Position numbers and translations under genes: made by a program
Notes under the pieces: generated by a model
Databases searched by the model: none
What the model saw: only the letters and a program-made list of their open reading frames with translations
What the model was told of the DNA's origin: nothing
Assembly (NCBI GenBank): GCA_031278495.1
Contig: JAITKG010000122.1
Span: 1-28,946 of the forward strand
DNA length: 28,946 bases
Source: Prevotellaceae bacterium
GTDB taxonomy: Bacteria > Bacteroidota > Bacteroidia > Bacteroidales > UBA932
Direction: 5' to 3'
Shown: piece after piece, positions 23,349 through 28,946 of the stretch
Layout of the letters: the number at the start of each line of letters is the position of its first letter
Position numbering within the stretch: the stretch's first letter is position 1

Positions 23349-25004
23349 ATGAATACCGACCAAAACGTATTGTCGTTTTTTGAAAACAGTTTCAAAACTC
23401 ACTGGGACCGTCCAGCATTGTCGGACTATAACGGCACAACATTGCACTACAAAGATGTGGCGCGGCGTATTGCAAAAATGCATATTCTTTTTGAGGAGTG
23501 CGGGCTGAAGAAAGGCGATAAAATTGCGCTGTGCGGGCGCAACCAGGCAAATTGGGGCGTTATCTTCCTTGCGATCCTTTCCTATGGCGCTGTGGCAGTA
23601 CCTATCCTGCACGAATTTAAACCCGACAATGTACACCATATCGTCAATCATTCCGATTCGCGGTTACTTTTTGTTGGCGACGTCGTGTGGGAAAGCCTGA
23701 ATGAACGCGCCATGCCGGGACTGGAAGCGATCATTTCACTTTTGGACTTTTCTATCCTGCACTGTAAAAAAGAAGCTATCCGGAACTCCCGCGAACGGCT
23801 GAATGAACGCTTCGGGAAACGCTATCCGAAAAACTTCCGCCCTGAACATGTATCCTACCACCGCGACCAGCCGGAAGAACTCGCCCTGATTAACTACACG
23901 TCGGGTACTACCGGTTTGTCAAAAGGCGTGATGTTGCCTTACCGCAGCTTGTGGTCAAATATTGTTTTTGCACAGGAAACGCTTCCGGCGTTCGACCATA
24001 CATGCGAAGTAGTGTCGATGTTGCCGATGGCGCACATGTACGGCATGATGTTCGAGTTCCTGTATGAGATGTCGGTGGGGGCGCACGTGCATTTCCTTAC
24101 GCGGATGCCAACGCCGAAAATTATCATGGACGCCTTTGCCAAAGTGAAACCCGCGCTCATTATTTCCGTTCCGCTGATTATTGAAAAGATTTATAAAAAA
24201 CAACTGCAACCGGTATTGGAGAAAACGCCGGTCAAGATGTTGCTGAAACTTCCGCTTATTGACCAAAAGATAAAAAAGAAAATCCTCCACACCCTGAACG
24301 CTGTTTTCGGCGATAACTTCATGGAAGTGATTGTTGGCGGTGCGGCATTTAACCATGAGGCGGAAGCGTTTTTCAAGAAAATCGGTTTCCGCTATACTGT
24401 TGGCTATGGCATGACGGAATGCGCCCCCATCATCACGTATGAAGACTGGGAAAAAACGCCGCTCCACTCCTGCGGTAAAGCTGTTTCGCGCATGGAACTG
24501 AAAATTGACTCGCCAAACCCGCATAACATTCCGGGCGAAATACTGGTGCGGGGCGACAATGTGTTAATTGGTTATTACAAAAACGAAGCGGCTACCAAAG
24601 AAGCATTCACGGACGACGGCTGGTTGCGCACCGGCGACGTTGGCGTAATGGACAAGAACGGCTACCTCTATATACGCGGACGCTGCAAGAACATGATCTT
24701 GGGTGCGTCGGGGCAAAATATTTATCCCGAAGAAATCGAAGATATCATCAACAACAAGCCCTACATCGTGGAATCGCTGGTTATTGAACAGGACGGGAAA
24801 CTGACCGCCCTGATTTACCCCGACTATACCGCCGCTGAAATAAACGGCATTTCGGAGCAACAATTGGAACACATCATAGAAGAAACACGCTTGAAGCTCA
24901 ATGAAGACTTACCCAAGTATTCGCAAATCGCCCGTGTGAAAATCTATCCCGAAGAATTTGAAAAAACGCCGAAGAAAAGCATCAAACGGTTTTTATATAC
25001 GTAA
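23349..25004 (+). CDS. Long-chain acyl-CoA synthetase (AMP-forming)
   Basis: The 551-residue ANL-superfamily ligase activates fatty acids with ATP and CoA. The phosphate loop is YTSGTTGLSKGVM (183-195), the A5 motif is YGMTECAPI (from Tyr353), GWLRTGDVG carries the ribose-binding Asp, and the hinge region GRCKNMILGASGQNIYPEEIE and the catalytic Lys near the C-terminus (EKTPKKSIKRFLY) are present. No transmembrane segment is evident. Compared with FadD it is of ordinary size for Bacteroidota AMP-binding proteins. Substrate chain length is not deducible. Confidence 0.93.
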   Translation: MNTDQNVLSFFENSFKTHWDRPALSDYNGTTLHYKDVARRIAKMHILFEECGLKKGDKIALCGRNQANWGVIFLAILSYGAVAVPILHEFKPDNVHHIVNHSDSRLLFVGDVVWESLNERAMPGLEAIISLLDFSILHCKKEAIRNSRERLNERFGKRYPKNFRPEHVSYHRDQPEELALINYTSGTTGLSKGVMLPYRSLWSNIVFAQETLPAFDHTCEVVSMLPMAHMYGMMFEFLYEMSVGAHVHFLTRMPTPKIIMDAFAKVKPALIISVPLIIEKIYKKQLQPVLEKTPVKMLLKLPLIDQKIKKKILHTLNAVFGDNFMEVIVGGAAFNHEAEAFFKKIGFRYTVGYGMTECAPIITYEDWEKTPLHSCGKAVSRMELKIDSPNPHNIPGEILVRGDNVLIGYYKNEAATKEAFTDDGWLRTGDVGVMDKNGYLYIRGRCKNMILGASGQNIYPEEIEDIINNKPYIVESLVIEQDGKLTALIYPDYTAAEINGISEQQLEHIIEETRLKLNEDLPKYSQIARVKIYPEEFEKTPKKSIKRFLYT

Positions 25005-25020
25005 AATTACGGTTTTCATT

Positions 25021-25473
25021 ATGACTTACGACTTACGGCTAAAAGATAAACAATCGCTGCTTGATTGCCGTTATTTGAAAATGGCGCATGTGTGGGCGCA
25101 AAATTCCTATTGCGTACGGCGCAAGGTAGGCGCATTGCTTGTAAAGGAAAAAATGATTATTTCCGACGGTTACAACGGTACGCCTTCGGGGTTCGAAAAC
25201 GTATGCGAAAACGAAGACGGGCTTACCAAACCCTATGTACTGCACGCCGAAGCGAATGCTATTACAAAAGTGGCGAAATCGCACAACAGCAGCGACGGCG
25301 CTACGTTATATGTTACCTCGTCGCCTTGTGTGGAATGCGCCAAACTTATTATCCAGGCGGGCATCAAGCGGGTGGTCTATTGCGACGAATACCACAATAC
25401 CGACGGGCTGGAATTGCTCAAACGTGCAAATATTGAAATTAAAAGATACGAAAACATGGAAGTTAAGAGCTAA
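25021..25473 (+). CDS. dCMP deaminase (cytidine/deoxycytidylate deaminase family)
   Basis: The enzyme deaminates dCMP to dUMP, feeding thymidylate synthesis. With the ATG at 25021 it has 150 residues, the normal length. The zinc site is HAEAN (His75, catalytic Glu77) and SPCVECA (Cys103, Cys106); GYNGTPSGF near 50-58 is typical of the dCMP subgroup. An in-frame ATG at 24958 lies inside the upstream ligase gene and adds non-homologous residues, so it is rejected. Adjacency to an S41 protease gene is a pattern I recall from Bacteroidales. Confidence 0.95.
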   Translation: MTYDLRLKDKQSLLDCRYLKMAHVWAQNSYCVRRKVGALLVKEKMIISDGYNGTPSGFENVCENEDGLTKPYVLHAEANAITKVAKSHNSSDGATLYVTSSPCVECAKLIIQAGIKRVVYCDEYHNTDGLELLKRANIEIKRYENMEVKS

Positions 25474-25540
25474 TGCTTAAGAACGCTCACGCCGGAACGC
25501 TTTACGCCTGACAAATCAGAAATTAAAAATTAGAAATATC

Positions 25541-27130
25541 ATGAACAAGCCAACCACTAAAAAATGGATACTGTTAATGGCGTCTTTAATATTAGGTATC
25601 GTCATTGGCCAGAACATAGCCCTGCCGCAAAGAACGATTTCCATTGATGCGCAAAGCAAGTGGAGCAAATTAGCGCTGATTTTCCAGCAAATTGAGGAAA
25701 ACTATGTAGACACCGTGTATGCAGAAGAACTCATCGAAAATACATTGCCGTTCTTGACGGAAATATTAGACCCCCATTCCCTCTATATTCCGGCGGCAGA
25801 TATGGCGGACGCGAACGAATCTATTGAAGGGAACTTCGACGGGATAGGCATCGTGTTTAACATGACTAATGACACGGTGGTGGTAGTAAATGTCGTTAGC
25901 GGCGGACCTTCCGCGCGTGCAGGCATACAACCGGGCGACCGCATTATTACGGTAAACGACTCCGTTATTGCCGGACGGAAGATGGAACAAAATGCCGTTG
26001 CGAAAATGTTGCGCGGCAAGCGCGGTTCGCGGGTAACCGTAGGCATTGCAAGAAACGGGGAGGATGCATTGGTGCAGGTGATTATTGTACGCGATAAAAT
26101 CCCGGTGAAAAGCGTTGATGCGGCTTATATGATGAACGCCACTACCGGTTTTATCAAAATTTCCAAGTTTTCCAAGACCACGCATAAAGAATTTATTGCG
26201 GCTATAGAATTATTACAGAAAAACGGAATGAAAAACCTCATCCTCGATTTGCGCGGCAATTCCGGCGGGCTGCTCGAACAGGCATTCCAGGTAGCCAATG
26301 AATTTTTGGACAGCGGCAATATGATTGTCTATACCGAAGGGCGGGTGCGCCCGCGCTACGAATACCGGGCAACCAGCCATGGCAGTTGCCGGCATATCAA
26401 CCTTGCCATATTGATTAACGAAGGATCTGCTTCGGCAAGCGAAATTGTTGCCGGCGCCATACAGGACAATGATCGCGGAACTATCGTCGGACGGCGGTCG
26501 TTCGGAAAGGGACTGGTGCAGGAACCTATTATGTTCAGCGACCACTCGGGACTGCGCCTCTCCGTAGCGCGCTATTACACGCCTACCGGACGTTCCATCC
26601 AAAAACCGTACAGGAAATATAACTACCGCGACTATGAAAACGAACTCTACGAACGCTTCCTGCATGGCGAGATGTACTCTTCCGACAGCAGCAAGTTTAC
26701 GGGGCAACGCTACCGTACCCCCAAAGGAAAAACAGTCTATGGCGGCGGCGGCATTATGCCCGACCTGTTCGTACCGGAAGATACCAGCGATATGAACGAT
26801 TTTACGCGCAACCTGTCGCGGCGCAACCTTATTTACCGTTTTGCACTGCAATTCACCGACCAGCATCGCAGCGCACTGAACGACATCAAAACACTGGACG
26901 AACTGAACCGGTATTTTTCCAGTTATGATTTTGGCGCGCTGTTCCGCAACTATGCCGCTGCCGGAAAGGTAACGGCAACCGGTGAGCAATGGGCGGCGTC
27001 CAGTGCGGTTATTACTGCTTATTTGCGCGCATACATCGGGAAGAACACGCCCCTTGAAGACAATGCTTTTTACGCCATGACCGCCGGTATTGACGCCACC
27101 GCCCTGGCGGCGCTCAACCTGTTTAATTGA
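25541..27130 (+). CDS. S41 family C-terminal processing peptidase (CtpA/Prc-like)
   Basis: The 529-residue protein has an N-terminal hydrophobic anchor (about residues 8-25) and acts in the periplasm. A PDZ domain (about 95-180) contains VVSGGPSARAGIQPGDRIITVN. The catalytic core has LILDLRGNSGGLL (233-245), GSASASEIVAG (295-305, nucleophile Ser in this block) and GRRSFGKGLVQ with general base Lys323. The C-terminal ~130 residues are a less conserved extension with helical content. It likely trims proteins from the C-terminus. It converges with the DUF2461 gene; a TGGC-GCGA-GCCA hairpin (27141-27152) lies between. Confidence 0.94.
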   Translation: MNKPTTKKWILLMASLILGIVIGQNIALPQRTISIDAQSKWSKLALIFQQIEENYVDTVYAEELIENTLPFLTEILDPHSLYIPAADMADANESIEGNFDGIGIVFNMTNDTVVVVNVVSGGPSARAGIQPGDRIITVNDSVIAGRKMEQNAVAKMLRGKRGSRVTVGIARNGEDALVQVIIVRDKIPVKSVDAAYMMNATTGFIKISKFSKTTHKEFIAAIELLQKNGMKNLILDLRGNSGGLLEQAFQVANEFLDSGNMIVYTEGRVRPRYEYRATSHGSCRHINLAILINEGSASASEIVAGAIQDNDRGTIVGRRSFGKGLVQEPIMFSDHSGLRLSVARYYTPTGRSIQKPYRKYNYRDYENELYERFLHGEMYSSDSSKFTGQRYRTPKGKTVYGGGGIMPDLFVPEDTSDMNDFTRNLSRRNLIYRFALQFTDQHRSALNDIKTLDELNRYFSSYDFGALFRNYAAAGKVTATGEQWAASSAVITAYLRAYIGKNTPLEDNAFYAMTAGIDATALAALNLFN

Positions 27131-27154
27131 TGGGAAAAGGTGGCGCGAGCCAGT

Positions 27155-27829
27155 TCATAATTCATTATTCCTGATGATATCGTTCAGGAAACTGTTGAAA
27201 GGTTTCATCAGGCGGTAATAGCCGGCGGCTTTTTTGACAAAGGAGGCAGCGGTAATTTCCCGGTCGCTCAATTCCACCATGACATAAAAATGTTTTAGTT
27301 TCAGGTATTCCGCAGCGGGCGAATTTTTGTCGAAACCGGCGGGAACGCGCGAGAGCGCATCATCGTCGCGCGCGAGGTCAATAAATGTTTGCCGGAACTC
27401 CTTTTTGGAAATAATCTTTTTGAAAATATCAAAATCTTCGTCAATAACGCGGCGCACGGCTTTCAAGAGACCGGGCGGAGGCATATAAAGACCGCACGAT
27501 ACAAAACTGTTTCCCGGCTCTACGTGCAGGTAATAGCCCGACAGCGGACTGCGCGTATTTCCTTCGGCATTCAGGATAACCCCGAAATTCTGCTTGTATG
27601 GCGACTTGTCGTGCGTAAAGCGCGTGTCGCGGGCAATGCGGAACATGGATTTCCGCACGTCGTAAAACCCCAGCGGGTCGAACCGGTTAATTTCCGCAAG
27701 CAATTGCGTGGCGGCGGCTATCACGTTTCCGCGTGCGGCGTCGTATTCCTCGCGGTGCGCATGAAACCATTCGCGGTAATTATGCCGCGCAAGTTTTTTC
27801 AGAAATTGTAATGTGGCGGGTTGTATCAT
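27155..27829 (-). CDS. DUF2461 domain-containing protein
   Basis: The 224-residue soluble protein matches the TIGR02453/DUF2461 type: FLKKLARHNYREWFHAHR (9-26), MFRIARDTRFTHDKSPYKQ (62-80), GYYLHVEPGNSFVSCGLYMPP and KLKHFYVMVEL near the end. Function is not established for the family. The ATG at 27829 is chosen over one at 27859, which lies on the -7 box (27857-27864). The gene runs against the S41 protease gene. Confidence 0.9.
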   Translation of the reverse strand: MIQPATLQFLKKLARHNYREWFHAHREEYDAARGNVIAAATQLLAEINRFDPLGFYDVRKSMFRIARDTRFTHDKSPYKQNFGVILNAEGNTRSPLSGYYLHVEPGNSFVSCGLYMPPPGLLKAVRRVIDEDFDIFKKIISKKEFRQTFIDLARDDDALSRVPAGFDKNSPAAEYLKLKHFYVMVELSDREITAASFVKKAAGYYRLMKPFNSFLNDIIRNNEL

Positions 27830-27856
27830 CGTCGTAAAAATTAGAAATTCACGGAA

Positions 27857-27864
27857 CAAAGATA
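27857..27864 (-). promoter_or_regulatory. -7 element of the DUF2461 gene
   Basis: The minus strand reads TATCTTTG, an exact TAnnTTTG, 27 nt before the ATG at 27829. It rules out the upstream in-frame ATG as the start. Confidence 0.6.
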
Positions 27865-27890
27865 CAAAAATTTACAGATTGACGCCACTT

Positions 27891-27962
27891 GCGCTTCGCG
27901 CGATAAATGCGCTACGCGCGATAAAAGCCCTGCGGGCGATAAATGCGCTTCGCGCGGTGAAC
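27891..27962. repeat. Four 18-bp tandem mini-hairpins
   Basis: Units start at 27891, 27909, 27927 and 27945. Each has a 4-bp stem with a 3-nt loop followed by a GATAAAT-like linker: GCGC-TTC-GCGC, GCGC-TAC-GCGC, GCCC-TGC-GGGC, GCGC-TTC-GCGC. The third unit changes both partners of one pair, keeping the stem. Open frames crossing it are artefacts of the 18-bp period. Confidence 0.85.
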
Positions 27963-27983
27963 GGCGCACGGCTAACGGTTAGT

Positions 27984-28110
27984 GCTGGTGCGCCAGCCTA
28001 ACTCTTAACTCTTAGTTCTTAGTTCTTAACTCTTCCGCCGCGTCAGCCAAATTAGTCACATTAGCACATTAGCCGCTGCCACATCTTCACATCAGCCGCC
28101 GCGCCAGCCA
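27984..28110. repeat. Dispersed intergenic words and simple repeats
   Basis: It contains GCTGGTGCGCCAGC (27984-27997), a TTAACTCTT/TTAGTTCTT simple repeat (27999-28034), ATTAGTCACATTAGCACATTAG (about 28051-28072), ACATCTTCACAT (28081-28092) and CGCGCCAGCC. The same vocabulary is seen at 105-660 and 13872-13991. No gene is visible. Confidence 0.8.
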
Positions 28111-28120
28111 ATTCTTATTT

Positions 28121-28320
28121 CCGGCAAGCCCCGAAGGGGCGATATATGCATAACCCCGTGCAAGCCGCAGGCGTAGCGCGGGGTGGATGCCGCCGGGACA
28201 TCGGAACTGCGTAGCAGTTCAACCCCTCACGGGGTTGCGGTGGCGGATTACCGCTGTTCCCCGAACTGCACTGCGCTTGTGCGGGGTTATTCATGTATAA
28301 CGCCTTCGGCGTTGCAGGCA
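28121..28320. repeat. REP/BIME-like cluster of palindromes
   Basis: At least seven hairpins follow each other: GCCCC/GGGGC (28128-28140); ACCCCG/CGGGGT (28153-28184); GAACTGC/GCAGTTC (28204-28220); CAACCCC/GGGGTTG (28220-28237); GCGG/CCGC (28237-28254); CCCCG/CGGGG (28259-28286); AACGCC/GGCGTT (28299-28313). The second and sixth lie in head-to-head copies of the same ATAACCCCG...CAAGC...CGGGG module, the arrangement of bacterial interspersed mosaic elements. No RAYT-type transposase is in the window. Confidence 0.8.
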
Positions 28321-28332
28321 AACGGTGAACGG

Positions 28333-28503
28333 TTAATGCAGGGGCGCACGGCGTGCGCCCTTTTTGTGGCGGGGCGCGGGCTTACGACAATAACGACAAC
28401 TGCTGCTGCAGGTGGCCGCCATGCAGGCGTCCACGTCTGCAAAAAATTCATAATGCGCTGCCAGGAGCAACGCGGGGTAATTGGGTACTAAAAGTTTTTT
28501 CAT
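28333..28503 (-). CDS. Small open frame of 56 codons, unrecognised
   Basis: An ATG at 28503 opens a 56-residue frame ending at TAA 28333-28335. It begins MKKLLVPNYPALLLAAHY, with a mildly hydrophobic start, and carries cysteines in CMAATCSSSCRYC. Its C-terminal codons are the terminator-like hairpin at 28342-28360, which suggests it runs into repeat DNA. No clear promoter is seen upstream. It may be a real small gene, a remnant, or chance. Confidence 0.25.
   Translation of the reverse strand: MKKLLVPNYPALLLAAHYEFFADVDACMAATCSSSCRYCRKPAPRHKKGARRAPLH
28342..28365 (+). terminator. Terminator-like hairpin with T-run
   Basis: GGGCGCAC (28342-28349) pairs perfectly with GTGCGCCC (28353-28360), loop of three, followed by five T (28361-28365). 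It has the shape of an intrinsic terminator on the + strand, but no + strand gene precedes it nearby; it may be another dispersed repeat. Confidence 0.5.
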
Positions 28504-28556
28504 GATATATGGTTTTTAAGATTATTTAACAAATTTTGGCCAGTGTAAGGCTTACA

Positions 28557-28940
28557 CCGGTCGTATGAAGGTTTAAAATAACCAGACACAGGCATCGTTT
28601 GGTCGTATGAAGCTTGCAAATAACCAGACACAGGCATCGTTTGGTCGTATGAAGGTTGCAAGTAACCAAACACAGACATCGTTTGGTCGTATGAAGGTTT
28701 AAAATAACCAAACACAGACATCGTTTGGTCGTATGAAGGTTGCAAGTAACCAAACACAGACATCGTTTGGTCGTATGAAGGTTTAAAGTAACCAGACACA
28801 GGCATCGTTTGGTCGTATGAAGGTTTAAAATAACCAAACACAGGCATCGTTTGGTCGTATGAAGGTTGCAAGTAACCAAACATAGACATTGTTTGGTCGT
28901 ATGCAGCTTGCAAGTAACCAAACATAGACATTGTCTGGCT
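28557..28940. repeat. Second 42-bp tandem array, nine units
   Basis: Units begin with TCGTATG at 28561, 28603, 28645, 28687, 28729, 28771, 28813, 28855 and 28897. They are mosaics of a few variants: GTTTAAAAT versus GTTGCAAGT, and CAGACACAGG versus CAAACACAGA. The last unit degenerates near the window edge. On the minus strand a 143-codon frame encodes a 14-residue Tyr-rich repeat (such as MPVFGYFKPSYDQT), but the differences between units change the amino acids instead of sparing them, and other frames are open too, so I treat it as a DNA repeat and not a proven gene. Confidence 0.85.
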
Positions 28941-28946
28941 TCCCGA

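Noticed and set aside
24958..25020. Longer N-terminus for dCMP deaminase
   Set aside because: It overlaps the acyl-CoA synthetase gene and adds a basic segment absent from the family.
27813..28001. Repetitive 62-codon frame rich in ALRAI phrases
   Set aside because: It is the translation of the 18-bp mini-hairpin repeat.
28500..28931. 143-codon Tyr-rich repeat protein on the minus strand
   Set aside because: At least two frames are open because the period is a multiple of three, unit differences are mostly amino-acid changing, and no start context is visible inside the window. Kept only as a repeat.

Overview
The window looks like a chromosomal segment of a Bacteroidota bacterium, most likely order Bacteroidales. 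The support is: promoters of the Bacteroidota type (TTTG, about 19-20 nt, TAnnTTTG) in front of several genes with almost no Shine-Dalgarno sequences; a b558-family SdhC; lineage-typical families (DUF2851, DUF4834, DUF6492, FISUMP); and familiar gene orders (rsfS-ftsH-cdsA; dCMP deaminase next to an S41 protease). No transposase, integrase, phage gene, CRISPR array or antibiotic-resistance gene was seen.

Layout. 1-111 is the 3' end of a gene, possibly an epimerase/dehydratase. 105-660 is a dense repeat region: six 42-bp units, each with an 18-bp perfect palindrome, inside inverted and direct repeats. 746-4981 holds a sodium:amino-acid symporter, an isolated sdhC, a lytic transglycosylase and a LuxE-like adenylating enzyme. 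A tRNA-Pro(CGG) lies at 5363-5436. 5489-7965 carries DUF2851 and proline dehydrogenase genes. 8026-13871 is a compact operon, rsfS-ftsH-cdsA-psd-AI-2E family permease-surE, covering ribosome silencing, membrane proteolysis and phospholipid synthesis. 13992-15809 is an LtaS-like membrane sulfatase-fold enzyme. 15810-16568 is a long non-coding stretch with a near-ideal promoter, a boxA-like sequence and a 119-nt hairpin, leading to a secreted Cys-rich FISUMP protein (16569-17783). 18039-25473 runs on the + strand: a large membrane-anchored protein of unknown function, DUF4834, DUF6492, an MsbA-like ABC exporter, a long-chain acyl-CoA synthetase and dCMP deaminase. An S41 protease (25541-27130) converges with a DUF2461 gene. 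From 27865 to the end is non-coding repeat DNA: 18-bp mini-hairpins, a cluster of REP/BIME-like palindromes, a terminator-like hairpin and a second 42-bp tandem array.

How the genes fit together. Much of the content concerns the envelope: CdsA and Psd make phosphatidylethanolamine; FtsH and the S41 protease act in membrane and periplasmic proteolysis; the MsbA-like exporter, DUF6492 and LtaS-like proteins suggest surface lipid or glycan handling; the transglycosylase remodels peptidoglycan.

The parts ordinary annotation does not explain are the FISUMP locus with its boxA-like, heavily folded leader, and the repeat-rich intergenic DNA (two unrelated-looking 42-bp arrays, palindrome clusters with compensatory changes, and a shared set of short words placed after stop codons). 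Nothing here proves a new system; the FISUMP leader and the palindrome array are the best candidates. Family assignments come from reading motifs, not from database searches.
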